Notes under the pieces: model-generated
Told to the model about the DNA's origin: nothing
Seen by the model: only the letters and a program-made list of their open reading frames with translations
Databases searched by the model: none
Part shown: positions 8,412 to 15,811 of the stretch, piece after piece
How positions within the stretch are numbered: position 1 is the first letter of the stretch
Layout: each line of letters opens with the position of its first letter
Translations under genes and position numbers: made by a program
Origin: Thermogemmatispora carboxidivorans
Lineage (GTDB): Bacteria > Chloroflexota > Ktedonobacteria > Ktedonobacterales > Ktedonobacteraceae
Direction: 5' to 3'
NCBI RefSeq assembly: GCF_000702505.1
Contig: NZ_JNIM01000001.1
Location: 2,976,001-3,040,000 of the forward strand
DNA: 64,000 nt

Positions 8412-9905
8412 ATGGAACGGTCACAGGGAGCTACAGCAACCGGAAAGGAACGGACGCCCCTTATCGCAGCTCGGTACGCGTGCCATCTTTCCCAGGACGA
8501 AGTGGCGGCACGACTGGGAGTGAGTAAAACGACAGTCCATCGGTGGGAGAGAGCAGGTGCTGTTCCGCAGCCGCTCCACCTTCGGAAGCTTTGCGATCTC
8601 TTCGGCAAATCAGCCGCAGATCTTGGCTTCCCAGAACCGCTGGTTGACCTGACAGCAAGCGTCAGCGGAGCATCGGCCAACGCTGACTGCCACCAGGAGG
8701 CGACCGAGGAGGAGGATGCGCTGGTCACTTTTCGGCAACAGCACCTCATCTCACGTCTGATGATTCATGTCTGGAACTGGCCAGCAGGTGACACCAGGTA
8801 TCAGCGGCTCCAGTGGGGTATCACAGCGGAGCTAGAGGATCACACGATGAAGAATGAACTCAGTCGCCGCGACGCCCTGCGCTTCTTGGCATTGGTCCCC
8901 CTAGACATGCTGGGCCTTTCGCGGGAGAGGGCAGTCTTCAAGCGGCCTTTCTCGTCTGAGGATATTTTGAAACACTGCGCAGCGGGCATCATTGCCTGTT
9001 GGAAGCTCCGCAAGGAGCACGAGCGAGCCTTTGCTGACTTGGCCGTCTCTGCATATATACCGACGCTCCAGGCGATCCTGAAGACAGCTCCCCCACCTGA
9101 ACGCAAGGCTGCCGCCGAGTTGCTTGCGCAGTGCTGTTTACTGCGAGCGCCGCTCGCCTGGCACCTCTCTACGGCTAGCAGCGCAGTGGGCTATGCCCAG
9201 CAGGCCGAGCACTACAGCATGCTTGCCGACAACCTTCTTCTTCAGATTGTGGCGCTCAAGATGCAGGCTGCTGCGCTCTATTATGCCAACCGATGGGGTG
9301 AAGCCTTGCAGGCGACCGAGAAAGCGAAGCATCTCTTAGAGGAACGAGAGAAGCGAGACAGGCAGAAACAAGCCTCGGTCGCGCAGGCCGCCACGGAGCC
9401 TATTCCCCCACTCGCACAGAGCTATCTCTACGCTGGACTGGCGCTCTATCAAGCTTCCAGCGGGCACAAGGAAGAAGCGCTCTCGTCCCTCCAGAAGGCA
9501 CATCAGACCTTCTTCGCCCAAACTGACACACCGCCGATCTGGCTTGATCACAGCCTTGGAAACCTCTTGCTTCACGATGGCAGCACGCATTTGCAGCTCG
9601 GACTCTATAAAGAGGCGCTTGATTCTTTCGAACAGATTGAGATACAGTATGCTCAGGACGACCAACATCGGTCATGCCTGATTGAAGCCACGTTTGAGCA
9701 AGTGATGGTCGAGACAAGTCGCGACGACCAACCCCGGAATCTGGATCGATGCCTTGAGTTGTGGCAGAAGGGAGTAAACGGCGCAAGAGAACTACAAAGT
9801 CGGCAACGCTTTGATGAAGCGATTCAAGCGTATACCGCTCTGCGTGCGGCGTGGCCCGGCGAGAGGCGCGTGAAGGAACTGCGTGAGCTGCTTGTCCGCC
9901 GATAG
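8412..9905 (+). CDS. XRE-family regulator with TPR-like C-terminus
   Basis: A 497-residue protein. Residues about 15-75 form a Cro/CI helix-turn-helix (LSQDEVAARLGVSKTTVHRWERAG). Residues about 150-490 are helical repeats of TPR type (AEHYSMLADNLLLQIVALK, YLYAGLALYQASSGHKEEALSSLQKAH, LGLYKEALDSFEQIEIQY). The arrangement resembles HTH-TPR regulators that sense peptides (RRNPP-like), although no peptide pocket can be shown from sequence alone. A strong terminator follows, then copy C of the Cys-peptide cassette. The start is the ATG after GAGAGGTGAG. Probably a local regulator of that cassette. Confidence 0.8.
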   Translation: MERSQGATATGKERTPLIAARYACHLSQDEVAARLGVSKTTVHRWERAGAVPQPLHLRKLCDLFGKSAADLGFPEPLVDLTASVSGASANADCHQEATEEEDALVTFRQQHLISRLMIHVWNWPAGDTRYQRLQWGITAELEDHTMKNELSRRDALRFLALVPLDMLGLSRERAVFKRPFSSEDILKHCAAGIIACWKLRKEHERAFADLAVSAYIPTLQAILKTAPPPERKAAAELLAQCCLLRAPLAWHLSTASSAVGYAQQAEHYSMLADNLLLQIVALKMQAAALYYANRWGEALQATEKAKHLLEEREKRDRQKQASVAQAATEPIPPLAQSYLYAGLALYQASSGHKEEALSSLQKAHQTFFAQTDTPPIWLDHSLGNLLLHDGSTHLQLGLYKEALDSFEQIEIQYAQDDQHRSCLIEATFEQVMVETSRDDQPRNLDRCLELWQKGVNGARELQSRQRFDEAIQAYTALRAAWPGERRVKELRELLVRR

Positions 9906-9924
9906 TCGGCCTCTGTCAGAACTG

Positions 9925-9963
9925 ACAGCACCACCGTTCCCTCTGGAGGGTCGGTGGTGCTGT
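9925..9963 (+). terminator. intrinsic terminator after the XRE-TPR gene
   Basis: Perfect 12-base arms ACAGCACCACCG and CGGTGGTGCTGT enclose a short loop and are followed by TTGCTTTG. It lies 20 bases after the stop codon. Confidence 0.8.
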
Positions 9964-9993
9964 TTGCTTTGTGTGCTGTTACCTGGCGGCGTA

Positions 9994-10012
9994 ACGTAAC
10001 AGCGTGTTACGT
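9994..10012. promoter_or_regulatory. palindrome ACGTAAC-N5-GTTACGT, candidate operator
   Basis: Perfect seven-base arms with a five-base centre lie in the 300-base gap between the regulator and peptide copy C. The same gap holds three copies of GTTGCCTG (10022, 10089, 10104). No gene was recognised in 9964-10268. Confidence 0.4.
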
Positions 10013-10268
10013 GGGGAACGAGTTGCCTGCAAGCTGTTGTCCCCCTGCAATCGCTCAAGTTCCTCCTTTCTCACTATACTTCTCATTGGTTGCCTGGGCA
10101 TGAGTTGCCTGTGTTCACACCAACTCGGGTCTGACTCATGAAGGCTGGGCAGACGGCTGATCTGCGACTTTTCCAGCCTCTGCCGCTTGGAAGAACAATC
10201 GGCAAACAAACGGAGACGAGGCCGCATCAGCGATGCCTGCGGCCAAGCAATGTGAGGAAGAGTATCTG

Positions 10269-10487
10269 ATGGCGACTGCCGTCCAACCGCTCACAGGTTT
10301 TTTCGTGTTACCGTCTTCCTGCCCCCGCTGCTGCCGGCGGCAGGCCCAGCGAGCAGCGCCTCCCCCTCGTGTGCAGGCGCTGGCGCATCCCCTTGCCGCT
10401 GACGCTCATCCTGGAGATGACCAGCTTACCTCTGCTCATCCTGACGAGGAGATGTATAGAGATTCTGAATCTGGAAAGGAGCGCTAA
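10269..10487 (+). CDS. short Cys-containing peptide, cassette copy C
   Basis: A 72-residue peptide with GAGGAAG upstream of the ATG. The N-terminus (MATAVQPLTGFFVLPSS) differs from copy D but keeps MAT, QPLT and LP, followed by the invariant CPRCCRRQAQ and an acidic tail with HPGDDQLTSAHPDEEMY. The divergence at DNA level with retained residues suggests it is or was translated. Its last codons overlap the ribosome-binding site of the next frame (a truncated methyltransferase). The family is not recognised; it could be a precursor or signalling peptide. Confidence 0.55.
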   Translation: MATAVQPLTGFFVLPSSCPRCCRRQAQRAAPPPRVQALAHPLAADAHPGDDQLTSAHPDEEMYRDSESGKER

Positions 10488-10516
10488 CATGGGCTTCTGG
10501 CATCATCTCTTCCGCA
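10311..10516 (+). repeat. 206-bp direct repeat, partner at 13380-13585
   Basis: Collinear with 13380-13585 at a constant offset of 3069 bases with only a few substitutions. It covers the CPRCC region, the tail of the peptide gene and the first codons of the methyltransferase. Confidence 0.85.
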
Positions 10517-10725
10517 GACGTCGCCGGTCCCGCGTCCTGGCGGCCTCTTCCGTTCCCGCCGAGACCACGGCGGCAGCGGCGGCTCCCGCGGCTTTGTTCG
10601 ATACCCTCGCTGCCTCGGACGCACCGCGCTCCACTCAGCAGCGTCTCTCGCTGGAGGATGTGCCCTCTCTGTTGCCCAAAGATCCCCCTTGTCCTTTCCC
10701 TTGTCGATCGCTATACTCAAAATGA
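10489..10725 (+). pseudogene. methyltransferase N-terminal fragment, cassette copy C
   Basis: It begins like the intact gene at 13558 (MGFWHHLFR followed by a basic stretch) and keeps an Ala/Pro-rich linker, but similarity ends at LLPKDP. It then runs into unrelated sequence and stops after 78 residues. All SAM-binding motifs are missing. The break coincides with the promoter of the SLOG-NUDIX gene at about 10683. Confidence 0.8.
10689..10717 (+). promoter_or_regulatory. promoter of the SLOG-NUDIX gene
   Basis: TTGTCC (10689-10694) and TATACT (10712-10717) are spaced by exactly 17 bases. Transcription would start only a few bases before the ATG at 10727, giving a nearly leaderless mRNA. Confidence 0.7.
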
Positions 10726-10726
10726 T

Positions 10727-11920
10727 ATGTCTCTCTCTCAGGAGCTTCATGTGACACACGCGCATGCTTCTTCATTCGTGATCGGTGTTGGTGGGCACCA
10801 GCAGCTTGGAGATGACGCGACGGTCCGGTTTCTGACCGAGCACTTCTCCCAGATCCTGGCCCATGCGCAGCAGGCAGCGCAGGCAGACGGGCGCGTTCCC
10901 TGTTTGCGGTCTGCCGTAGCACGTGGAGCGGACCGCCTCTTTCTCGAGCTCGCCTTTCAATCTGGGCTTCCCGTCGAGGTGGTGATCCCCTGTCAGGGGT
11001 ATGAGCAGCTCTTCCAGGGAGAGGAACGGGCAGCGTATGAGCTGTGGCTGAGCCGTGCCCGGCAGATCCATCAGCTCTCTGGCTCGCCATGCTCAGACGA
11101 GGCCTATCTCGCCGCTGGGGAGTGGATTGTAGAAACCAGCGATCTGCTGGTCTTGGCCTGGAATGGCCTCCCTGCTGCAGGCAAAGGCGGCACCGCAGAT
11201 ATGGCCAGCTACGCGCGTTTTCTCGGCAAAGCCTGGATTCATCTGAATACTCGCCGGCATCACGTCACCTGGTATCCTGCTGGCCCCTCCCATCAGCAAG
11301 CGGCTCCGCGCCGTGAACAAGCCCAGCGGGTGCGAGTGGTCTATCAGGGTCCCATTTTTGTGGTGAAGCAGTATGAGCTGCTGCTCTCCAGTGGTCGCAC
11401 GGTCACACGCGACGTGGTCGAGCGGCCTGAAAGCGTGCTGGTGTTGCCTGTTGGTCAGCAAGGGACCATTTTGCTGATCGAAGAGCGGGACCTGGCTGTG
11501 GACGCCTGGCAGCTCCGTCTCCCAGGTGGACGGATTACTGCTTCCTCTTTCCAGGAACTGGAGCAGCACGCCCAGCAGGAGCTCCGCGAGGAGACGGGGT
11601 ATCGGGCTGGTCGTCTGGAGAAACTGCTCTCATGCTACAGCCATCCGGGATATGTGAGCCACCGCGTCCATCTGTTTGTGGCCTCTGATCTGGAGTGGGA
11701 CCCGCTGGAGCTGGAAGAGGGAGAAGAAATCCGGGTCAGAACCATGACGCTGGCTGAGGCGCTTGCTGCCACCAGCCAAGACGATCGCTGTGACCCTGAA
11801 GCTGCTCTCGCTCTCTGGCTCTACGCTGGCAAAGGCGTGCTTGCTTCACACGACCACCCCGGTGAGCAGAGCGCAATGGGTCATCAGCGCCCTCGTGGTG
11901 AGCTCCCGCCAGAGGGATGA
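10727..11920 (+). CDS. SLOG-like nucleotide-binding domain fused to NUDIX hydrolase
   Basis: A 397-residue fusion. Residues about 15-175 look like a Rossmann-type SLOG/LOG domain: FVIGVGGHQQLGDD, then ARGADRLFLELA, a V-V-I-P-C strand, TSDLLVLAWNG and the glycine loop GKGGTADM. Residues about 205-375 form a NUDIX domain (VLVLPVGQQGTILLIEE, LPGGRI, then ELREETGY). In the Nudix signature the usual Arg-Glu pair reads Gln-Glu (QELREETGY) and the segment after the first Gly is longer than normal, while the metal-binding Glu residues remain. SLOG proteins sense or make nucleotide signals and NUDIX enzymes cleave nucleoside diphosphates, so a nucleotide-signal turnover role is plausible. Monocistronic by its own promoter. 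Confidence 0.75.
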   Translation: MSLSQELHVTHAHASSFVIGVGGHQQLGDDATVRFLTEHFSQILAHAQQAAQADGRVPCLRSAVARGADRLFLELAFQSGLPVEVVIPCQGYEQLFQGEERAAYELWLSRARQIHQLSGSPCSDEAYLAAGEWIVETSDLLVLAWNGLPAAGKGGTADMASYARFLGKAWIHLNTRRHHVTWYPAGPSHQQAAPRREQAQRVRVVYQGPIFVVKQYELLLSSGRTVTRDVVERPESVLVLPVGQQGTILLIEERDLAVDAWQLRLPGGRITASSFQELEQHAQQELREETGYRAGRLEKLLSCYSHPGYVSHRVHLFVASDLEWDPLELEEGEEIRVRTMTLAEALAATSQDDRCDPEAALALWLYAGKGVLASHDHPGEQSAMGHQRPRGELPPEG

Positions 11921-11951
11921 GGCAAGCGTTGTCTTCAACAGGTGGAAGAAG

Positions 11952-13118
11952 ATGGCTTCAGAAAGCATCCATCATGGAGAAGTGATTCAGGCGTATCGGC
12001 GCTTGCGGGGCTTGACGCAGGAGGAGTTGGCTCAGCGCATTGGCCGAAGCCGCCGCACTATTGTTTCCTTAGAACAACAGCATTCTATCCCCAACATCCG
12101 TTTAAGACGGGCCTTAGCACTTGTTCTGAGTATTCCTCCCCATTTGCTTGATCTCACCGAGCAGTCGCTTGCAGCATGGTCTTTTGCTCCTCCCCCCTCA
12201 TCTCCCTCAACCACCTCAGGGCTTCCCTTGGGAGAGATGGAAATGCGCACTCTCCTCGATCATGTCCGTCTGCGCTTCGACTTGTATTATTTCACGAATG
12301 CACGCTACGCCGCTGAAGGCTTGCGAGAACAACGAGAATATGTGACAACCCTCGTGAAGCAAGGGGGATCTGCTCACACTCGCAAACGTCTCTTGATCGT
12401 TCTCAGTCACCTCTACCGGCTGGATGGCATGATTGCCCGTGATGCTCTCGATTATCCTACTGCTGAGTTTGACTTCCAGCAGGCATCACTTGTGGCTCAG
12501 GAGGCAAGCTGCCCAGAGCTGGAAGCATTAGCTCTCGCTTGCCGCGCGGTGCTCTTTGTGAGGCAGCGCCGGGAGGCAGTAGCTCTCCAATGCTATGACG
12601 CGGCGCACGCTATGGCACGGCATGCTTCTCCAGCATTAAAAGCCTACCTGGCTATCGGTGCCGCTGAAGCACAGAGTTTGCTCAAAGATGAGGCGTGTTT
12701 CCGCGCTCTTGAGCAAGCTCACCGTTGGCTCCGTCTTCTCGATCCCGCTGACGATCCTCTCCTCCTGTATCGCTCGACGCGCTGTTCAAAACAGACGCTG
12801 ACAGATTGTTGGATGGCCTGCCGGGCTGCCCTTGGGCACATTGAGCCGGCCCTGGAATACTATAGTGATATTGAGTACCAGGGAGATTCAGCAATGCCAC
12901 GAAGGCAGGCTCGGATGCTCATCCAGTGCGCTCGGCTACTCTACCAGAATCGTGATATGAGCTGCTGTTTCTACGCTACTGAAGGATTTCGAAGAGCAAA
13001 AGCTATTGAATCATACTATAATATGCAGCAGGTAAAAGATTTGGCCCTGACGCTGAAGGCACGCTTTCCCAAAGATCACCGTGTCCAGGAGCTCATCGAG
13101 ATCATCAATCGTGTTTGA
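11952..13118 (+). CDS. XRE-family regulator with TPR-like C-terminus
   Basis: A 388-residue protein. Residues 10-65 are a helix-turn-helix of Cro/CI type (QAYRRLRGLTQEELAQRIGR, then RTIVSLEQ). From about residue 100 there are helical repeats (RKRLLIVLSHLYRLDGMIARD, AEFDFQQASLVAQEASC, ALEQAHRWLRLLD). Its size and layout parallel the regulator at 8412, but the sequences are distinct. The ATG at 11952 is chosen because it directly precedes the HTH. It sits 216 bases upstream of the intact Cys-peptide/methyltransferase cassette and is oriented toward it, making it the likely controller of that operon. Confidence 0.8.
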   Translation: MASESIHHGEVIQAYRRLRGLTQEELAQRIGRSRRTIVSLEQQHSIPNIRLRRALALVLSIPPHLLDLTEQSLAAWSFAPPPSSPSTTSGLPLGEMEMRTLLDHVRLRFDLYYFTNARYAAEGLREQREYVTTLVKQGGSAHTRKRLLIVLSHLYRLDGMIARDALDYPTAEFDFQQASLVAQEASCPELEALALACRAVLFVRQRREAVALQCYDAAHAMARHASPALKAYLAIGAAEAQSLLKDEACFRALEQAHRWLRLLDPADDPLLLYRSTRCSKQTLTDCWMACRAALGHIEPALEYYSDIEYQGDSAMPRRQARMLIQCARLLYQNRDMSCCFYATEGFRRAKAIESYYNMQQVKDLALTLKARFPKDHRVQELIEIINRV

Positions 13119-13334
13119 TAAGCAGTCACCTCTTCCCCTCTGAATGGAAGGTTCTTTCTTTCCCTGCCAATGGCGTGCTAAGAGCGCCCAGAATGGTTGA
13201 GCTATGTGCAAAACATGTGCAATATCGTTCTGGGTTTCCTCACGAGCCTTTTTCTCCTGGTAGTATTCTCTCCAGAGATCCAAAACGAGAGATGAGGAAG
13301 CCTCTATCTGAGGGCGAAAGGAGTATTTGCTCGT

Positions 13335-13556
13335 ATGGCGACCTTTCCGCAACCGCTGACTGACGTGCAGACGCTGCCCCCGTCTTCCTGCCCCCGCTGC
13401 TGCCGGCGGCAGGCCCAGCGAGCAGCGCCTCCCCCTCGTGTGCAGGCGCTGGCGCATCCCCTTGCCGCTGACGCTCATCCTGGAGATGACCAGCTTACCT
13501 CTGCTCATCCTGACGAGGAGATGTATAGAGATCCTGAATCTGGAAAGGAGCGCTAA
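13335..13556 (+). CDS. short Cys-containing peptide, intact cassette copy D
   Basis: A 73-residue peptide, MATFPQPLTDVQTLPPSS then CPRCCRRQAQRAAPPP, with a His/Asp/Glu-rich tail ending ESGKER. Three Cys fall in seven residues (CPRCC). AAAGGAG lies upstream, and the gene stops two bases before the methyltransferase ATG, with that gene's ribosome site inside its last codons. Two other copies in the window keep the CPRCC core while their ends vary, as expected for a modified or signalling peptide. No known family is recognised. It could also be a small metal-binding or translation-coupling peptide. Confidence 0.6.
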   Translation: MATFPQPLTDVQTLPPSSCPRCCRRQAQRAAPPPRVQALAHPLAADAHPGDDQLTSAHPDEEMYRDPESGKER

Positions 13557-13585
13557 CATGGGGTTCTGGCATCATCTCTTCCGCA
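13380..13585 (+). repeat. 206-bp direct repeat, partner at 10311-10516
   Basis: Second member of the near-identical pair described at 10311. The first part (13335-13418) also matches 7412-7495 almost base for base. Confidence 0.85.
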
Positions 13586-14505
13586 AGCGCCGCCGCGCAC
13601 AGGCCCGCGCCGCCTCGTCTCCCGTCCCTGCCGGGACCACAGCGGCAGCGGAGGCACCCGCGGCGCCCGAGCAGGCGGGACCCGTCCCCCTGACACAGCG
13701 TCGCTATCTGGACGATATCCCGTATTTGCTGCCCAAAGATCCCCTCGAGGATCAGCGGCTCAACTACCAGCATCACGCGTTGGCGAGGACCCTGAGCAAC
13801 CATTACCTGGCCCCGTTGACCCCAGGGATCCGCACCATCCTGGACGTGGGGACCGGCACTGGCATCTGGGCGTTCGAGATGCAGGCCCTCTTCCCCCATG
13901 CCTGTATCGTCGGCGTCGACGTCTCCTTGCAGTCCCTGCCGCAGCCGGTCCCCCCGACCTGCGTCTTCGTGCGCGCCAACGTGCTCGAGGGCCTGCCTTT
14001 CCCGGACGCCCAATTCTGCTACACCCATCAGCGGTTGCTGGTGGCAGCTATTCCCTCCCGCTCCTGGCCCGGCGTTGTCCGCGAGCTGGTACGCGTGACC
14101 CGCCCCGGTGGCTGGATCGAACTCCTGGAACTCAGCGATGTCATCCAGCCCGCCGGGCCGGCCACTCGCCGCCTGCTCGACTGGTTCACTGGCATCAGCC
14201 AGCAGCTCGGATTTGAGATGGCCGTCCTGCGCCAGCTCGGCGAGCTCCTGCAGCAGGCTGGCTGCGTGGAGGTCACCAGCCAGGACATCCCTGTGCCGCT
14301 GGGCCGCTGGGCCGGGGCCGCCGGCCAGCTCCTGCTCACCGACGTGCTCCACGGGCTGGGCGCGCTCAAGGATTCGTATTGTGCCCGTACCACCACCCCG
14401 CCGGCGGTCGTCGACGCCATGCTGCAGGAGGCGGCCCAGGAGTGGGAACAGCAGCAGGCTCGCTACGTCTTTCATGCCGCCTATGGCAGGAGGCCGCAGC
14501 CATGA
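13558..14505 (+). CDS. SAM-dependent methyltransferase (class I), intact cassette copy
   Basis: A 315-residue Rossmann-fold methyltransferase. After a basic and Ala/Pro-rich N-terminus (MGFWHHLFRKRRR) come YLLPKDPLEDQRLNYQHHAL, motif I ILDVGTGTGIWAFEMQ at about residues 98-112, an acidic strand end IVGVDVSLQ, LEGLPFPDAQFCYTHQRLL and the motif VTRPGGWIELLELSD. The substrate is unknown. It begins two bases after the Cys-peptide gene and ends in an ATGA overlap with the next gene, so it belongs to a tightly packed operon. Two other 5'-end copies at 3762 and 10489 show the cassette has been duplicated and broken. Confidence 0.85.
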   Translation: MGFWHHLFRKRRRAQARAASSPVPAGTTAAAEAPAAPEQAGPVPLTQRRYLDDIPYLLPKDPLEDQRLNYQHHALARTLSNHYLAPLTPGIRTILDVGTGTGIWAFEMQALFPHACIVGVDVSLQSLPQPVPPTCVFVRANVLEGLPFPDAQFCYTHQRLLVAAIPSRSWPGVVRELVRVTRPGGWIELLELSDVIQPAGPATRRLLDWFTGISQQLGFEMAVLRQLGELLQQAGCVEVTSQDIPVPLGRWAGAAGQLLLTDVLHGLGALKDSYCARTTTPPAVVDAMLQEAAQEWEQQQARYVFHAAYGRRPQP

Positions 14506-14918
14506 GCCACCCTGATCGCGATGGGGACCCGGCTGATCCCCGCAGTCGCTCTGGCGAGGCCGCCTCGGCCTCGGGCGTGCATGCCGGCCCTGGGCGGGTC
14601 CTGCTCATCCTCAGCCAGGAGCAGGTGGCCGCCCTGCGGGCGGTGTTGGAAGGCTACCGGGCGTATGCCTTCTGCCAGCTCTTGCCCACCACTGAGCGCA
14701 ACGAGCGGCTGCGCCAGACCCAGCGGCTCCTGGGCTGGCTGCACGAGCTTGCGCCCCCGCCGGGCAGCCAGTGTTGGCTCAGTCTCTTGCCCGACGAGAG
14801 AGGCAGCTTGCAGCACGTGCTGCAGGTGATCCGCGAGCAGCCGGCGCTGCGGGACCGCTGGCGCCGCGAGCTGCAGGTTCTGGCTCCGCTCTTCGGCTGG
14901 GAGGACGGCTCCTCTTGA
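14502..14918 (+). CDS. hypothetical protein of the methyltransferase operon
   Basis: A 138-residue protein beginning at the ATG that overlaps the methyltransferase stop (ATGA). After a charged, Gly-rich start of about 30 residues the rest is probably helical (LILSQEQVAALRAVLEGYRAYAFCQLLPT, RQTQRLLGWLHELAPP, LLPDERGSLQHVLQVI). No family recognised. Tight overlap implies a role linked to the cassette. Confidence 0.6.
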   Translation: MSHPDRDGDPADPRSRSGEAASASGVHAGPGRVLLILSQEQVAALRAVLEGYRAYAFCQLLPTTERNERLRQTQRLLGWLHELAPPPGSQCWLSLLPDERGSLQHVLQVIREQPALRDRWRRELQVLAPLFGWEDGSS

Positions 14919-15070
14919 AGCCGTCCAGCCTCCTGGTCTCCTGCTGCTGCTGGGTGGCTGTTCCCGTTCTGACCCATGAGATCAGCTCAGAAAGGAGGAT
15001 CTTCTGCCATCATGCTTTGGCCTTTGGCTTCCGTCCTGACGGCATCCTGTTGCCGACGAGGAGGCTGCCC

Positions 15071-15328
15071 ATGAGCGGCTCGGCCTCCCCGTTGCTGGTG
15101 CAGCTCCCCGAGGAGAGCCCCGCCGAAGCCGGCGCTCTCAGCTGCGAAGTGATTCTCGAAGCCTGGCAAGCCATCGAGCAGGCCCTCATTCAGCTCGAGC
15201 ACCTGTCGCCGGCGCAAGCCTGGCAGGTGCTGCTGGCCCCGTACGGCCTGCAGGTCGTGCCCCCGGACCCGGCAGCCGGGTCCTCGCCGCCCTCGGCAGC
15301 CGCAGGAGGAGGAGGAGAGAACCCATGA
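15071..15328 (+). CDS. hypothetical small protein
   Basis: An 85-residue protein, MSGSASPLLVQLPEESPAEA, followed by a helical stretch (ILEAWQAIEQALIQLEHLSPAQAWQVLLAPYGL) and a Pro/Gly/Ala-rich tail. The stop overlaps the next start (ATGA at 15325). About 150 bases upstream of the start hold no gene. Function unknown; high GC and packed spacing match the neighbours. Confidence 0.5.
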   Translation: MSGSASPLLVQLPEESPAEAGALSCEVILEAWQAIEQALIQLEHLSPAQAWQVLLAPYGLQVVPPDPAAGSSPPSAAAGGGGENP

Positions 15329-15552
15329 CCTGGGCCTGCTCTGCCAGCTCCCCCCCGCTGCCGACGCCGGCGTCCACGTCGGTGCCGGCCCCCAGGCTCA
15401 CGGCCTCTCAGCAGGCGGCCTGCGCGCGGCTGCTGGCCCGCTGGCGGCAGGGGCCCCCGCCTGCCACCGCCTGGGGTCCTTCCCACTCGCAGACCCGGCG
15501 CGCTGACGAGCCACTCCAGCCAGACGGAGGTGCGCGCCATGCCGCTTCGTGA
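15325..15552 (+). CDS. hypothetical small protein
   Basis: A 75-residue frame whose ATG overlaps the previous stop and whose end overlaps the next start. It is Pro/Ser/Ala-rich with one helical section (LTASQQAACARLLARWRQGPPP). Coding status rests on the chained overlaps, so it is less certain than its neighbours. Confidence 0.4.
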   Translation: MTWACSASSPPLPTPASTSVPAPRLTASQQAACARLLARWRQGPPPATAWGPSHSQTRRADEPLQPDGGARHAAS

Positions 15553-15811
15553 CCACGATGCCCGCTTCGCCATCGGGCAGGACCTGCTCCAGGTCAACGC
15601 CGCCCGGCCCGGTCCTGCCAGCAAGGTCCTGGGTCTGGAGGTGCTCCTCGTAACCGCTCCGGAGCGGCACCCGCTCTTTCTCGACCATGCCCCCCTCATC
15701 CGGCAGGCGCTTGAGGCCGAGCGGGTCGCCTGCCCCTGCTGCCCGTGGGGTCGGCCTGGCCCCTGCGCCCTGCCGCCCCAGAAAGGAGACACCCATGAGT
15801 GCGCTGGATGA
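15539..15811 (+). CDS. small protein with Cys-rich tail, upstream of second methyltransferase
   Basis: A 90-residue protein. The first two thirds look folded (RFAIGQDLLQVN, LGLEVLLVTAPERHPLFLDHAPLIRQALEAE). The tail holds five Cys: CPCCPWGRPGPC and later HEC near the end. The ribosome site and the first codons of the next methyltransferase lie inside its 3' end. The pairing of a Cys-containing short protein with a methyltransferase repeats what is seen at 13335/13558. It might be a modified peptide or a small metal protein; no family recognised. Confidence 0.55.
   Translation: MPLRDHDARFAIGQDLLQVNAARPGPASKVLGLEVLLVTAPERHPLFLDHAPLIRQALEAERVACPCCPWGRPGPCALPPQKGDTHECAG

Noticed and set aside
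13495-14475. Minus-strand frame of 326 codons
   Set aside because: Complete shadow of the intact methyltransferase at 13558; no ribosome site.
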